64,000 nucleotides of DNA from Pseudomonas lutea (GCF_000759445.1 NZ_JRMB01000002.1:248001-312000); one strand, 5' to 3'. Positions 7,890 to 21,052 are shown, counted from the first letter of the stretch. Made by a program: numbers and translations. Notes: generated by a model not told the origin, from the sequence alone.

Positions 7890-9122
7890 TTACTCGCCCT
7901 GACGCGGGGCGTCGAGCTCGAACGCCGTATGCAGTGCGCGCACCGCCAGTTCCAGGTACTTCTCTTCGATCACCACCGACACCTTGATCTCGGAAGTAGA
8001 AATCATCTGGATGTTGATGCTTTCCTTGGCCAGCGCTTCGAACATGCGACTGGCCACACCGGCATGGGAACGCATGCCGACACCCACGATGGAGACCTTG
8101 GCGATCTTGGTATCGCCAATCACTTCACGCGCACCAATTTCATTCGCGGTGTTCTGCAATACCTGAAGTGCAGCCTGGTAATCATTGCGATGCACGGTGA
8201 AGGTGAAATCGGTGGTGTTATCGTGCGAAACGTTCTGCACGATCATGTCGACTTCAATGTTCGCACCGCTGATCGGGCCCAGAATCTTGAACGCAACGCC
8301 CGGGGTATCTGGCACGCCACGGATGGTCAGCTTGGCTTCGTCGCGATTGAAGGCGATGCCCGAAATGATCGGCTGTTCCATGGATTCCTCTTCATCAATG
8401 GTAATGAGGGTACCTGGACCCTCCTTGAAGCTGTGCAGTACGCGCAGCGGGACGTTGTACTTGCCGGCGAATTCCACCGCGCGGATTTGCAGGACCTTGG
8501 AGCCCAGGCTCGCCATTTCCAGCATTTCTTCGAATGTGATCTTGTCCAGACGCTGGGCCTGAGACACCACACGCGGGTCCGTCGTGTAGACGCCGTCGAC
8601 GTCGGTGTAGATCTGGCATTCGTCGGCTTTCAGCGCGGCTGCAAGCGCGACACCCGTGGTATCGGAGCCACCACGGCCGAGAGTCGTGATGTTGCCGTCT
8701 TCGTCAACGCCCTGGAATCCGGCGACCACCACAACCCGGCCGGCCTTCAGGTCGGTGCGAATTTTCTGGTCGTCGATCTGCAGGATACGCGCCTTGTTGT
8801 GAGCGCTGTCGGTCAGGATGCGAACCTGATTCCCGGTGTACGACACTGCCGGAACACCACGCTTGATCAGCGCCATGGCCAGCAGCGCAATGGTGACCTG
8901 CTCGCCGGTGGAAACAATCACGTCCAGCTCGCGCGGCACCGGCTGATCACTGATCTGCCGGGCCAGTTCGATCAGGCGATTGGTTTCGCCGCTCATGGCC
9001 GACAGCACGACCACCAGATCATCGCCCGCATCACGGAATTTCTTGACCTTGTCGGCCACCTGTTCGATACGCTCAACCGAGCCCACCGAGGTGCCGCCAA
9101 ACTTTTGTACGATTAGAGCCAT
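7890..9122 (-). CDS. lysC: Aspartate kinase (aspartokinase)
   Basis: 410 residues. The N-terminal amino acid kinase domain carries the diagnostic ALIVQKFGGTSVGSVERI, later GRGGSDTTGVALAAAL and TDVDGVYTTDPR. Two C-terminal ACT domains (~265-400; GVAFKILGPISGANIEVDMI and VGVGMRSHAGVASRMFEALA) give feedback control by lysine/threonine. It catalyses ATP-dependent phosphorylation of aspartate, the first step to lysine, threonine, methionine and diaminopimelate. Length fits the alpha form of the Pseudomonas/Corynebacterium type, in which an internal start can yield a regulatory beta subunit; this was not tested. It lies between alaS and rsmA, 90 bp after alaS on the same strand. Confidence 0.97.
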   Translation of the reverse strand: MALIVQKFGGTSVGSVERIEQVADKVKKFRDAGDDLVVVLSAMSGETNRLIELARQISDQPVPRELDVIVSTGEQVTIALLAMALIKRGVPAVSYTGNQVRILTDSAHNKARILQIDDQKIRTDLKAGRVVVVAGFQGVDEDGNITTLGRGGSDTTGVALAAALKADECQIYTDVDGVYTTDPRVVSQAQRLDKITFEEMLEMASLGSKVLQIRAVEFAGKYNVPLRVLHSFKEGPGTLITIDEEESMEQPIISGIAFNRDEAKLTIRGVPDTPGVAFKILGPISGANIEVDMIVQNVSHDNTTDFTFTVHRNDYQAALQVLQNTANEIGAREVIGDTKIAKVSIVGVGMRSHAGVASRMFEALAKESINIQMISTSEIKVSVVIEEKYLELAVRALHTAFELDAPRQGE

Positions 9123-9212
9123 CTCAAAGCCGCCTCAGCCCATGAAGGGCGCCCGTTATCATTCAAACCGCGAAGCGCCGGAGCCCGAACGACGGACCCC
9201 GGGTGGGTCGAC

Positions 9213-11834
9213 TTAAATACCTTGTTCGGCGAACGGAACAGCCAGTGCCAGCGCTGCTTCGAGTCCGGCAGCATCAACACCGCCGCCTTGCGCCATGTCA
9301 GGGCGACCGCCGCCTTTACCGCCAACAGCGGCAGCTGCCTGCTTCATCAAATCACCGGCTTTGAGTTGGCCAGTCAGGTCTTTGGTGACGCCTGCCACCA
9401 GCACGACCTTGTCTTCATGCACCCCGCCGAGCAGGATCACTGCGCGGCCGAGCTTGTTTTTCAATTGATCAACCAGCGCCAGCAGCGCCTTGCCATCCTG
9501 ACCGTCGAGACGGGCAGCAAGCACCTTCACGCCTTTGACATCGACAGCCGAACCCGACAGGTCGTCGCCCGCAGCGCTGGCCGCTTTGGCCTGTAGCTGT
9601 TCGAGTTGTTTTTCCAGCAGACGATTTCGCTCCAGGACTGCCGACAGCTTGTCCAGAACGTTGTCGCGGTTGCCTTTGACCAGGTTCGCGGCTTCCTTCA
9701 GTTGCTCTTCAGCCGCGTTGAGGTATTCCAGCGCCACGGCGCCAGTGACTGCTTCGATACGGCGCACGCCTGCGGCCACGCCGCTTTCGCTGACGATTTT
9801 AAACAGCGCGATGTCGCCGGTACGGTTGGCGTGGATGCCGCCGCACAGCTCGACCGAGAAACCGCCGCCCATGCTCAGCACTCGAACGCTGTCGCCGTAC
9901 TTCTCGCCGAACAGCGCCATGGCGCCCTTCTTCTTGGCGGTCTCGATGTCGGTTTCTTCGGTTTCGACGGCGGTGTTCTTGCGCACTTCGGCATTGACGA
10001 TGTCTTCAAGCGCCTTGATCTGCTCGGGCTTGATGGCCTCGAAGTGGCTGAAGTCGAAACGCAGGCGCTGACTGTCGACCAGCGAGCCTTTCTGCTGGAC
10101 GTGGTCGCCCAGCACCTGGCGCAGCGCGGCGTGCAGCAAGTGCGTGGCAGAGTGGTTCAACGAAGTGGCCTGACGAACTTCGGCCGCGACTTCGGTGCTG
10201 ACGGTGGTGCCGACTTTCAGGCTGCCCGACACTTGAACACCGTGGTGCAGGAACGCGCCGCCGGTCTTGGTGGTGTCGCTCACGTCGAAGCGTACGTCGC
10301 CACCGGCAGTCAGGTAACCGCTGTCGCCGATCTGGCCGCCCGATTCTGCGTAGAACGGGGTCTGGTCGAGGATGACGACGCCGTCCTCGCCTTCACTCAG
10401 CTGCTCGACCGCGATGCCGTCTTTGTAGAGCGCGACGACCTTGGCCTCACCTGCGGTGGCTTTGTAACCGGTGAATTGCGTGGCCACATCAACCTTCACC
10501 AGGCTGTTGTAGTCCATGCCGAAGGAACTGGCAGAACGCGCGCGCTCACGCTGGGCGTCCATTTCACGTTCGAAACCGGCCTCGTCGAGGGTCAGGTTGC
10601 GCTCGCGGGCGATATCGCCGGTCAGGTCCATCGGGAAACCGTAGGTGTCGTACAGCTTGAACACCACGTCGCCGGGGACGATGGTGCCTTTGAGCTCGGC
10701 GAGATCCTGCTCCAGAATCTTCAAGCCCTGCTCCAGGGTCTTGGCGAACTGCTCTTCTTCGGCCTTCAGTACGCGCTCGATGTGCGCCTGCTGGTTCTTG
10801 AGCTCAGGGAACGCTTCGCCCATTTCGGCGACCAGTGCCGCGACGATCTGATAGAAGAAGCTGCCCTTGGCGCCCAGCTTGTTGCCATGACGGCAGGCGC
10901 GGCGAATGATGCGGCGCAGCACGTAACCACGGCCTTCGTTGGACGGGAGCACACCGTCGGCAATCAGGAAGCCGCACGAACGGATATGGTCGGCGACGAC
11001 TTTCAGGGACGCCTGATTGTCGTTGCTGCAACCGATGGCGTTGGCAGCAGCGGCCAGCAGGCTCTGGAACAGGTCGATTTCGTAGTTGGAATTGACGTGT
11101 TGCAGCACGGCGCTCACGCGCTCAAGGCCCATGCCGGTATCAACCGATGGCGCTGGCAACGGGTGCAGAACGCCATCGGCCGTGCGGTTGAACTGCATGA
11201 AGACGTTGTTCCAGATTTCGATGTAACGGTCACCGTCCTCTTCAGGCGAACCCGGCGGGCCACCCCAGATGTCGGCGCCGTGGTCGTAGAAAATCTCGGT
11301 GCAAGGGCCGCACGGGCCAGTGTCGCCCATGGTCCAGAAGTTGTCGGAGGCGTATGGCGCGCCCTTGTTGTCACCGATACGCACCATGCGCTCGGCCGGC
11401 ACGCCGATTTCCCTGGTCCAGATGTCGTACGCTTCGTCATCCGACGCGTATACCGTGACCCAGAGTTTTTCCTTGGGCAGGTTCAGCACGCCGGTGAGGA
11501 AGGTCCAGGCGTAAGTAATGGCGTCGCGCTTGAAATAATCACCGAAACTGAAGTTACCCAGCATCTCGAAGAAGGTGTGGTGACGTGCGGTATAGCCGAC
11601 GTTTTCCAGGTCGTTGTGCTTGCCGCCGGCCCGGACGCACTTCTGGCTGCTGACGGCGCGGGTGTAGGACCGCTTTTCCTGGCCGAGGAAGCAATCCTTG
11701 AACTGGTTCATGCCTGCGTTGGTGAACAGCAGGGTCGGGTCGTTACCCGGAATCAAGGAGCTGGAGGCGACTCGGGTGTGGCCTTGCTCTTCGAAGAAGC
11801 GAAGGAAGGCTTCACGGATTTCTGCGCTTTTCAT
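9213..11834 (-). CDS. alaS: Alanyl-tRNA synthetase
   Basis: 873 residues, normal for bacterial AlaRS. It begins [20 protein letters not shown]. The class II aminoacylation core contains [20 protein letters not shown] and the [20 protein letters not shown] block. The editing domain has the zinc motif [11 protein letters not shown] ... [12 protein letters not shown], and a C-terminal DHHA1 Gly-rich segment [12 protein letters not shown] follows. ATG 11834 is chosen because the family starts there (GGAAGAACCT ribosome site just upstream); the longer frame to 11897 is an extension. It charges tRNA-Ala and clears Ser/Gly mischarging. Genus-standard neighbours are lysC and rsmA downstream. Confidence 0.98.
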   Translation of the reverse strand: MKSAEIREAFLRFFEEQGHTRVASSSLIPGNDPTLLFTNAGMNQFKDCFLGQEKRSYTRAVSSQKCVRAGGKHNDLENVGYTARHHTFFEMLGNFSFGDYFKRDAITYAWTFLTGVLNLPKEKLWVTVYASDDEAYDIWTREIGVPAERMVRIGDNKGAPYASDNFWTMGDTGPCGPCTEIFYDHGADIWGGPPGSPEEDGDRYIEIWNNVFMQFNRTADGVLHPLPAPSVDTGMGLERVSAVLQHVNSNYEIDLFQSLLAAAANAIGCSNDNQASLKVVADHIRSCGFLIADGVLPSNEGRGYVLRRIIRRACRHGNKLGAKGSFFYQIVAALVAEMGEAFPELKNQQAHIERVLKAEEEQFAKTLEQGLKILEQDLAELKGTIVPGDVVFKLYDTYGFPMDLTGDIARERNLTLDEAGFEREMDAQRERARSASSFGMDYNSLVKVDVATQFTGYKATAGEAKVVALYKDGIAVEQLSEGEDGVVILDQTPFYAESGGQIGDSGYLTAGGDVRFDVSDTTKTGGAFLHHGVQVSGSLKVGTTVSTEVAAEVRQATSLNHSATHLLHAALRQVLGDHVQQKGSLVDSQRLRFDFSHFEAIKPEQIKALEDIVNAEVRKNTAVETEETDIETAKKKGAMALFGEKYGDSVRVLSMGGGFSVELCGGIHANRTGDIALFKIVSESGVAAGVRRIEAVTGAVALEYLNAAEEQLKEAANLVKGNRDNVLDKLSAVLERNRLLEKQLEQLQAKAASAAGDDLSGSAVDVKGVKVLAARLDGQDGKALLALVDQLKNKLGRAVILLGGVHEDKVVLVAGVTKDLTGQLKAGDLMKQAAAAVGGKGGGRPDMAQGGGVDAAGLEAALALAVPFAEQGI

Positions 11835-11976
11835 AGGTTCTTCCACGGAAACTTCGGCCTGGCACATGCATAGCGTCATTCGACGCAGCGACGGCAAAGG
11901 GCCGCATTATATAGGCGTTGTACGCTCGGTACAGCGTGTTATTCGATAGAAACCGGCAATCGGGCTGATGGCACCA

Positions 11977-12981
11977 TCAGTGAACGCCGAATTCGGCAAA
12001 CGCCGAGACCACTTGATCCAGATGCGCACTCGTCACATCCATATGAGTGACCATGCGCAGGCGCGGCGCGGCGCTCAGGACAATCCCCCGCTCCGCACAC
12101 AGTGCCTTGAGGGATTGAGCGCGATCGCCAAGTTGCACATAAACCATATTGGTCTGCACCGGTTCGACGTCGAAGCCAAGCTCCGCAAGGGCCTGACCGA
12201 GGGCTGCCGCATTGGCATGGTCCTCGGCCAGACGCTGGACTTGATGCTCAAGCGCGTAAAGACCCGCCGCGGCCAGCGAGCCCGCCTGCCGCATGCCACC
12301 GCCGACCATCTTGCGCAAGCGACGGGCCTTGCCGATGAACGCGTCTGACCCGCACAGCACTGAACCGACCGGCGCGCCGAGCCCCTTTGAGAGGCATACG
12401 GAAACAGAATCAAAATGGCCGGCGATCTCACGCGCGTCGACGCCCAGTTTGACCGAGGCGTTGTACAGACGAGCGCCATCAAGGTGCAGGTTCAAGCCTC
12501 TTTCGCGGGTCAATGCCCGTGCCCCCGCGAGGTATTCAAGCGGCAGGACCTTGCCGTGCATGGTGTTTTCAAGGGCCAGCAATCGGGTGCGGGCGAAATG
12601 AAAGTCGTCCGCCTTGATGGCGGCGGCGACCTGCTCCAGATCAAGGGACCCGTCCGCCTGGTTGTCGAGCGGCTGAGGCTGAATCGAGCCCAGCACGGCC
12701 GCGCCGCCACCCTCGTATTTGTAGGTATGGGCCTGCTGGCCAACGATGTACTCGTCGCCGCGCTCGCAATGGGCCATCAGACCCAGCAGGTTGCTCATGG
12801 TCCCGGTGGGCACGAACAGCGCGGCGGCGAAACCGAGATGCTCCGCGAGCCAGGACTCCAGCCGATTCACCGTTGGATCCTCGCCATACACGTCGTCGCC
12901 CAGTGGCGCACTAGCCATGGCGTCACGCATGCCGGCCGAGGGTTGGGTCACGGTGTCACTGCGCAGATCGATAACCGCCAC
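11977..12981 (-). CDS. ltaE: Low-specificity L-threonine aldolase
   Basis: 334 residues from GTG 12981, with IDLRSDTVTQPSAGMRDAM at the N-terminus and the PLP-lysine segment SVCLSKGLGAPVGSVLCGSD in a fold-type I aldolase. It cleaves L-threonine/allo-threonine to glycine and acetaldehyde. GTG 12981 is preferred because GGGAG lies 8 nt upstream and family members start right at '(M)xVIDLRSDT'; an ATG at 12996 would add five residues. It sits upstream of alaS on the same strand with a 142-bp gap, and its start is divergent from the FMN riboswitch. The gene next to alaS is also a threonine-aldolase-like gene in P. aeruginosa. Confidence 0.9.
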   Translation of the reverse strand: MAVIDLRSDTVTQPSAGMRDAMASAPLGDDVYGEDPTVNRLESWLAEHLGFAAALFVPTGTMSNLLGLMAHCERGDEYIVGQQAHTYKYEGGGAAVLGSIQPQPLDNQADGSLDLEQVAAAIKADDFHFARTRLLALENTMHGKVLPLEYLAGARALTRERGLNLHLDGARLYNASVKLGVDAREIAGHFDSVSVCLSKGLGAPVGSVLCGSDAFIGKARRLRKMVGGGMRQAGSLAAAGLYALEHQVQRLAEDHANAAALGQALAELGFDVEPVQTNMVYVQLGDRAQSLKALCAERGIVLSAAPRLRMVTHMDVTSAHLDQVVSAFAEFGVH

Positions 12982-13169
12982 GATGAAAGCTCCCATGCAA
13001 AAAGGGTCAAGCCTCTGTTCTAAGGCCCGGGGCAACGATAATCAAGGCTTGGGTGCGCAATGCCAAGCCGCCTTAGAAGAAAAGCTGATGAAACCCATCA
13101 AAAAGGCTCCAAGCGAATCACGGAAATCTATGTTACAAACTGCACGCCGGCGGAGATTGCCGTCGGCAA

Positions 13170-13323
13170 CGTTCTCAGGGCGGGGTGCGATTCCCCACCG
13201 GCGGTAATGGCGCGCAATGCGTCTAGCCCGCGAGCGCTTGCAGCGACTTCAGCGTCGATGCAAGGACAGCAGACCCGGTGTGATTCCGGGGCCGACGGTC
13301 ATAGTCCGGATGAAGAGAGAACG
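13170..13323 (+). promoter_or_regulatory. FMN riboswitch (RFN element)
   Basis: All hallmark segments are present in order: AGGGCGGGGTGCGATTCCCC, ACCGGCGGTAATGG, AGCCCGCGAGCGC, an extra variable hairpin (TTGCAGCGACTTCAGCGTCGATGCAA), GACAGCAGACCCGGTGTG, ATTCCGGGGCCGACGGT and CATAGTCCGGATGAAGAGAG. P1 pairs CGTTCTC (13170-13176) with GAGAACG (13317-13323). Binding of flavin mononucleotide is expected to reduce expression of the gene 128 bp downstream. The expression platform lies at 13324-13450. It ends with CGCCCTGTTTTTTT, which could act as a terminator with an upstream GGGCG; this pairing is inferred only. Confidence 0.96.
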
Positions 13324-13450
13324 GGACTGGCACAACAGGATCGTATCGAGACGGGCCGGGCGCATGGCGTCGGGCACACGTTCGAGCGTACCCTGGCATC
13401 CCATTCGATCCAAACGCCCTGTTTTTTTCATTAAACAGGAGTCAGAACAC

Positions 13451-13945
13451 ATGCAACCTACCGCCATTCACGCTCACGAGCGCGTCGCTTTCATTCAAGC
13501 CTGCTGGCACAAGGAAATCGTCGATCAGGCGCGCAAGGGCTTCGTCGCCGAAATGGCTCAGCACGGCTATGCCGAAACCGATATCGACTTTTTTGAAGTC
13601 GGCGGCGCCTTTGAAATCCCCCTCCATGCGAAGTTGCTGGCCAAGTCAGGCCGTTACGGCGGCGTTGTGGCCGCAGGCCTGGTCGTCGACGGCGGGATCT
13701 ATCGCCACGAGTTCGTCGCGCAGTCGGTGATCAGCGCCCTGATGCAAGTCCAGCTGGAAACTGAGGTGCCGGTGTTCTCGGTCGTGCTGACGCCGCATCA
13801 CTTCCATGCCGGTGAAGAGCATCAGAAGTTCTTCTTCGATCATTTCGTACACAAGGGTCAGGAAGCAGCAAAAACCTGCGCCGACACGCTGACCAAATTG
13901 CGGGCGGTGCGTCGGGTCGGTGAGGTGCAGAAGGCGGCGGGTTGA
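13451..13945 (+). CDS. ribH2: 6,7-dimethyl-8-ribityllumazine synthase, type II
   Basis: 164 residues. HERVAFIQACWHKEIVDQAR, FFEVGGAFEIPLHAKLLAKS, AGLVVDGGIYRHEFVAQSVI and VFSVVLTPHHFHAGEEHQKF match lumazine synthase, in the divergent RibH2 subtype known from Brucella and Mesorhizobium rather than the icosahedral RibH1. It catalyses the penultimate riboflavin step, joining the ribityl-pyrimidine with dihydroxybutanone phosphate. ATG 13451 has AGGAG 12 nt upstream. It is controlled by its own FMN riboswitch and stands outside the housekeeping rib operon. A second, RibH1-type enzyme is expected elsewhere in the genome. Confidence 0.93.
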   Translation: MQPTAIHAHERVAFIQACWHKEIVDQARKGFVAEMAQHGYAETDIDFFEVGGAFEIPLHAKLLAKSGRYGGVVAAGLVVDGGIYRHEFVAQSVISALMQVQLETEVPVFSVVLTPHHFHAGEEHQKFFFDHFVHKGQEAAKTCADTLTKLRAVRRVGEVQKAAG

Positions 13946-14326
13946 TTCCGCAGCTTTACCATGCACACGGTGTAAACGTGTAGGAGCCGGCTTGCTGGCG
14001 AATAGAGCGGACAGCCAGCGATATGTCGGCTGGCACGACAGGTTCGCCAGCAAGCCGGCTCCTACAGAGGTCAGCGGTCGTCAGCGATTGTCGGCGGTCG
14101 TCAACGGTGCTCGTCGGTCGTCAGCGGTGGCCGGAATGCCTAGTTTCGCCAGCAAGCCGGCTATGGATTGCAAGCCAGCCACGGCAGCCAGATTCGACGA
14201 ATTTCATGTAGGAGCGCGCTTGCCCGCGAAAGCGTTGGGTCAGGCGATACCGCTGGCGCAGAAATATTGCATTCGCGGGCAAGCGGGCTCCTGCAGACAC
14301 GATTTTCGCCGGCCAAGAAGGCTGCA
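13946..14326. repeat. REP/REPIN cluster between ribH2 and astE
   Basis: 381 bp with no gene. It holds a REPIN of class 1 (GTAGGAGCCGGCTTGCTGGC inverted against itself, 13980-14066) and a stretch of imperfect TCGTCAGCGG-like short tandem repeats (14070-14128). A solitary class 1 REP follows (14144-14163), then a class 2 REPIN (GTAGGAGCGCGCTTGCCCGC, 14208-14296). These are mobile-derived imperfect palindromes typical of Pseudomonas extragenic space. Confidence 0.9.
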
Positions 14327-15334
14327 CTAAACCAGCGTCTCGTCTGTCGCCGGCACGATCAATATCCCGGCCCGCAGGCCGTTTTTGACTTTCGGGTTGG
14401 GGAAGATGATCCGGGCGCCCTCTTCTTCTATTACCCAGCGTGAATCGGCGAGATCTTCGGCGAGCACGTAGCCTTTTTCGAGCTCAGTGAAGTTCTCGAT
14501 GTCCACCGGCAAATGCAGCTGGAAAGCATCGCTGTGCTTGATGATTTCGCGCGCGACGCTGAACAACTGCAATCCGTCCAGCCCAACACCGTCATCGATT
14601 TCATTGCCGGCAATCAACCGCTCCAGGCAGGCCTGCAGTTTTTGCAGATTGACCTGCTGGTTGTGCCCGAAGGGGCGCGCCTTGCCCAGCTCCAGCGTGA
14701 AGGCTTCGGCATCCAGCTTGTCGTAGGTGTACGCACTGAAGACGATGGATGACTTGTTCTGCAACAACACCGCTTCCATGCCCGCTGCTCGCAGCCGCGC
14801 GAGCTCGCGTCGGGAATGCGCGCGGCCCTCTTTCCACGGGTACAGGGCGAACTGCTCGATTTTCGAGCCGCGAATCGCAGTGTGCAGGTCGTAGTGCAAA
14901 CGGTAACGGCCCGCGATGCTGAAGAAGCTCGCCGCCAGGCGTTCGAGCTCGCAGGCACGCAGCGCTTCGCTGCCCCCGCTGTGCTCGTGACGGCCGTTGA
15001 ACAGGCGATTGACGTCTTGCTCGACGTAACGCTCTCCACGGCGCATCGCTTCAGGGTTGCCGAAAAGAAACAGAATACGCGCCCGCGGCTTGAGTTCACC
15101 CCGGGCAATGGCGTGAATCAGCGCATCGAGCAACTCGATCGGCGCAGTTTCATTGCCATGGATGCCGGCGGACAGCAGCAGGTCAGTGCCGTTGTCGCGC
15201 GCCTCGGGGGGCCTGACTTCAAGCGCCCCCTCTGCCAGCCAGCGCAGACGCACGCCGTCGACGGTCAGCTGAGTCTTTTCCGCAGGTTCGCGACCCGCGA
15301 GTGTCAGTTCAAGCAATTTGCCGAGGGCGAGCAT
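14327..15334 (-). CDS. astE: Succinylglutamate desuccinylase
   Basis: 335 residues. Zinc carboxypeptidase-like (M14 family) fold with the metal motif HxxE in [17 protein letters not shown] and the second metal His in [18 protein letters not shown]. It catalyses the last step of the arginine succinyltransferase (AST) pathway: succinylglutamate to glutamate plus succinate. ATG 15334 ([10 protein letters not shown]) is chosen as the family start; upstream in-frame codons extend into the previous gene's spacer. It is the last gene of the ast operon, 19 bp after the orf97 stop. Confidence 0.95.
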   Translation of the reverse strand: MLALGKLLELTLAGREPAEKTQLTVDGVRLRWLAEGALEVRPPEARDNGTDLLLSAGIHGNETAPIELLDALIHAIARGELKPRARILFLFGNPEAMRRGERYVEQDVNRLFNGRHEHSGGSEALRACELERLAASFFSIAGRYRLHYDLHTAIRGSKIEQFALYPWKEGRAHSRRELARLRAAGMEAVLLQNKSSIVFSAYTYDKLDAEAFTLELGKARPFGHNQQVNLQKLQACLERLIAGNEIDDGVGLDGLQLFSVAREIIKHSDAFQLHLPVDIENFTELEKGYVLAEDLADSRWVIEEEGARIIFPNPKVKNGLRAGILIVPATDETLV

Positions 15335-15353
15335 GGGACGGTCCTGTGCGGGC

Positions 15354-15647
15354 TTAGTCGTGGTTGCAATCGGGGCCGTGCACATGGCCGTCTTCATCGT
15401 CGCCGCTCATGTCAGCCGGTTCCATTTCCAGCTGCAGGCTGACCAGGTTGGTGGCCAGTGGGCGCAGCAGCAGGTTGGCGTACTCGGCGTCGCCTTCTTC
15501 CACATCAACGCCAATCAGCAGCTGGCCGCGGCCGTCCTGCTGAATCCAGACTTCCTTGCCCTGCCAGATAACGGCAAAACGAGTGCAGGACGTTTCCAGC
15601 TGAGTACCGTCGGTGTCTTCAAGGATCAAACGCAGCGCGTCGGTCAT
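15354..15647 (-). CDS. Conserved hypothetical protein of the ast operon
   Basis: 97 residues, [20 protein letters not shown] ..., ending in an acidic, His-rich tail ([17 protein letters not shown]) that could bind metal. No known catalytic motif. It lies between astB (gap 79 bp) and astE (gap 19 bp) on the same strand; the same small gene is found at this place in other Pseudomonas ast operons and is sometimes mislabelled as a topoisomerase. Co-transcription implies a link to arginine catabolism, but its role is unknown. The His/Asp/Cys tail might supply or sense zinc for AstE; that is speculation. Confidence 0.85.
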   Translation of the reverse strand: MTDALRLILEDTDGTQLETSCTRFAVIWQGKEVWIQQDGRGQLLIGVDVEEGDAEYANLLLRPLATNLVSLQLEMEPADMSGDDEDGHVHGPDCNHD

Positions 15648-15726
15648 GGCAAAACTCTCTCTTTTCAAAAGCAAAAACATCGTCGCCATGCGCCGCTCTG
15701 GCACATGGCTCACGGATGGGGGTGGA

Positions 15727-17073
15727 TCAATCGATCTGGAAAGGATAGACCGCGCCCAGCTTCAGGTGCTGAGTCAGCTCATCCAGCGCGGTACGGCACT
15801 CCGTCAGCAGTTGCGGGTCGGCCAGATCACTGTCGCTCATGCGATCACGATAATGCTTGTCGACCCACTGCGTCAGCGTCTCGTACAGCGGTGCGGTCAT
15901 GATAACGCCCGGATTGACCGCGGCCAGTTCGGTCTCGTTCAGCGCCACCCGCAGACGCAGGCAGGCAGGGCCACCGCCGTTCTGCATGCTTTGCTTGAGA
16001 TCGAAAACATTGACCTCGCGGATCGGGCTGTCATCGGCCAACAAGCGTTGCAGGTAGTTCCACACGCGTTCATTGCTGCGGCACTCTTCCGGCACGATGA
16101 GCAGCATCGAGCCGTCGGCGCGGGACAACAACTGGCTGTTGAACAGGTACGAGCGCACCGCGTCTTCCACGCCGACTTCACTGCGCGGCACGCAAATGGC
16201 CTGGAAGCGCCCGCCCCGGCGACCGAGCTTGTCATTCAGCTCGGCCAGCATCGGCTCGGTGTTGAGAAACGCGTCCTCGTGATAGAAGAGCACTTCGCCG
16301 TTGCCGACCGAGATCACGTCGTTATGGAACACGCCTTGATCGATCACAGCCGGATTCTGCTGGGCGAAAACCACGCCCTCTGCGCTTAGGCCATGCAGGC
16401 GAGCCACCGCCTGGGAAGCTTCGAGGGTCTGTCGCGCCGGGTACTTCTGCGGTGCGGGGAAGCGGCTGTCGAACGCCGCTCGGCCGAATACAAAAAACTC
16501 GACGCCGGCCTCGCCGTAACTGCGGCAGAAACGTGTGTGGTTGGCCGCGCCCTCGTCGCCAAACTGGGCAACGGCAGGCAACGCTGCGTGGTGCGCGAAA
16601 TGCTGCTGATCGGCGAACATTGCGCCCAATACGCGGCTGGTGGTCGGGTGTTCGATGCTGCGGTGGTATTTGCAGTTGAGGTTGGCGGCGGTGAAATGCA
16701 CGCGGCCATCGGCGGTATCGGCGCTCGGGCTGACCGTGGCGGCGTTGGCCACCCACATGCTGGATGCCGAGCAACTGGCGGCGAGTAGCGGCATGGATTC
16801 TTTTGCAGCGCGTTCGATGACTTGCGCGTCGCTGCCGCTGAAGCCAAGTCGACGCAGACCCGCCACGTCGGGCCGCTCCTGCGGCGCAAGCACGCCCTGG
16901 GTAAATCCCATCTCCATCAGGGCTTTCATTTTGGCCAGGCCCTGCAGTGCAGCCTCGCGCGGATTGGAGGCTTGCTGGCAGTTGTTCTGGGACGCGACAT
17001 TGCCGAAGGACAGCCCACCGTAGTTGTGGGTCGGGCCCACTAGACCGTCAAAGTTGACTTCGCAGGATTTCAT
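15727..17073 (-). CDS. astB: N-succinylarginine dihydrolase
   Basis: 448 residues. The start [20 protein letters not shown] is the family hallmark (pentein fold); later [36 protein letters not shown] and [16 protein letters not shown] contain the catalytic His and terminal Cys regions. It converts N2-succinylarginine to succinylornithine, releasing two NH3 and CO2; second step of the AST pathway. Operon position is between astD (spacer with REPs, 274 bp) and orf97. Confidence 0.97.
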   Translation of the reverse strand: MKSCEVNFDGLVGPTHNYGGLSFGNVASQNNCQQASNPREAALQGLAKMKALMEMGFTQGVLAPQERPDVAGLRRLGFSGSDAQVIERAAKESMPLLAASCSASSMWVANAATVSPSADTADGRVHFTAANLNCKYHRSIEHPTTSRVLGAMFADQQHFAHHAALPAVAQFGDEGAANHTRFCRSYGEAGVEFFVFGRAAFDSRFPAPQKYPARQTLEASQAVARLHGLSAEGVVFAQQNPAVIDQGVFHNDVISVGNGEVLFYHEDAFLNTEPMLAELNDKLGRRGGRFQAICVPRSEVGVEDAVRSYLFNSQLLSRADGSMLLIVPEECRSNERVWNYLQRLLADDSPIREVNVFDLKQSMQNGGGPACLRLRVALNETELAAVNPGVIMTAPLYETLTQWVDKHYRDRMSDSDLADPQLLTECRTALDELTQHLKLGAVYPFQID

Positions 17074-17171
17074 CGGTGAGGCTCCGTGGATCTGAATTTT
17101 TTATAAACATCAAAAGTCGCGTGGCCAGCTGCAATCACCGCCATAACACTTCACCTGTAAACGCCGGTCAC

Positions 17172-17300
17172 CTGTAGGAGCCGGCTTGCTGGCGAAGGGT
17201 TTGACCTGACACATTCATGTCGAATGACCCACCGCTTTCGCCAGCAAGCCGGCTCCTACAGTCCGTGTTCGCTACCACGCCAGCAAGCCGGCTTCTACAG
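17172..17300. repeat. Class 1 REPIN plus single REP inside the ast operon
   Basis: A head-to-head pair of GTAGGAGCCGGCTTGCTGGC palindromes (17172-17260) is followed by a third, partial copy (17278-17300). It lies between astD and astB, where it could form a very stable RNA structure and alter relative expression. Confidence 0.9.
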
Positions 17301-17347
17301 CCCGTGTTCGCTGCTACACCCGCTGGGCGGCTGCGCAGGATGCAGAC

Positions 17348-19839
<2,492 letters not shown>

Positions 19840-19950
19840 GCTTTCTCCTCAAGCCGGGATGATGCCACCACCGGCGAACTCGCTAACCTGCTTTACGGCG
19901 TGGGCCCGCCATTGCAGCGCCCGTCACCGTCGACTCATCTGGCCCGGTCG

Positions 19951-20982
19951 TCAGACCGCAACAATGCGCACGCTGGCGCCTTCACCGACTCCCAGCGCTT
20001 CAGCAGCTGCAAGGCTCAGGGCGACGGGCTTGCCCGGCACCCAGTCGAGCTCCAGCATCACTGCACGGTAGTCTTGCAACTGCCCGTTCGACACCAGATA
20101 AGGCCGGCCACCCTTGACCGCGTCGCCAGTACTCACGGTGTCGACCTTGACCGGCACGACGCGGCTGTTGGCAATCGAGCGAATGCCGGAGACACGGGCG
20201 TGCAACGTCGGGCCGCCGTCAAAGATGTCGATGTAGTGATCGGTTTCGAAGCCCTCGCGCATGAGGATGTCGAAGGTGATCTGCGCGCGCGGGTGGACCT
20301 GACCCATGGCCTCCTGAGCGGCGTCAGGCAGCAGGGGCACGTAGATCGGATAATGCGGCATCAGTTCGGCGAGGAACGTCCGGCTTTTCAGCCCGCACAG
20401 CCGCTCGGCTTCGGCGTAGTTGATGTCGAAGAAGTTGCGGCCGATGGCGTCCCAGAACGGCGAGTCGCCGTTGTCGTCGCTGTAGCCGACGATCTCGGTG
20501 ACCACCGAGTCAGCGAAGCGCTCCGGGTGGCTGGCGACGAACAACAGACGTGCGCGCGAGTTGAGTTCCGACCACAGTGTGCCCACCAGTTCAGGCAGCA
20601 CGTAGAAGCTGGTGAGCAGGCTGTTGCCCGTCAGGTCATGGCACTGAGAAAGCACGTGGATCTTGTTGTGGATCTTCAGCTCGCGGGAGGCATGCACGAA
20701 GGTTTCGTTGCGAAAGCTGTAAAACGGCTCGGAATAGCCCGCCGACGCAACGATCCCGGAGCAGCCTACAAGACGCCCGGATTCGGTGTCTTCGAGCACG
20801 AAGAAGTAAGTCTCCTCGCCGTTGAAGCTCACTTCTGCAGCGAAGGAAGCCTCGGACGCCGCAATCTTGTCACTCAGACGTCCAGCGTCATCCGGCAGGG
20901 ACGTGACACCAATCGGGCTGTCTGCAGCGAGTCGTTGGACCTCGCTCAGATCGGCCATTTGCGCGGGGCGCATCACCAGCAT
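19951..20982 (-). CDS. aruF: Arginine/ornithine N-succinyltransferase, alpha subunit
   Basis: 343 residues. MLVMRPAQMADLSEVQRLAA at the start, then SQCHDLTGNSLLTSFYVLPE and IDIFDGGPTLHARVSGIRSI match AstA-family subunits. It pairs with AruG to catalyse succinyl transfer to arginine. The upstream spacer to astC carries a REPIN. Confidence 0.96.
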   Translation of the reverse strand: MLVMRPAQMADLSEVQRLAADSPIGVTSLPDDAGRLSDKIAASEASFAAEVSFNGEETYFFVLEDTESGRLVGCSGIVASAGYSEPFYSFRNETFVHASRELKIHNKIHVLSQCHDLTGNSLLTSFYVLPELVGTLWSELNSRARLLFVASHPERFADSVVTEIVGYSDDNGDSPFWDAIGRNFFDINYAEAERLCGLKSRTFLAELMPHYPIYVPLLPDAAQEAMGQVHPRAQITFDILMREGFETDHYIDIFDGGPTLHARVSGIRSIANSRVVPVKVDTVSTGDAVKGGRPYLVSNGQLQDYRAVMLELDWVPGKPVALSLAAAEALGVGEGASVRIVAV

Positions 20983-21052
20983 GGTGTCACTCCTTGGAAA
21001 AAAATCGGGCCGGTTAAACGGCGAAAGATAAAAAATGCTGCGTGTCTACGAT

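Noticed and set aside
9606..11873. 755-codon open frame on the plus strand
   Set aside because: It is exactly antisense to alaS, a clear full-length gene; long antisense frames are expected in GC-rich DNA with strong third-position bias.
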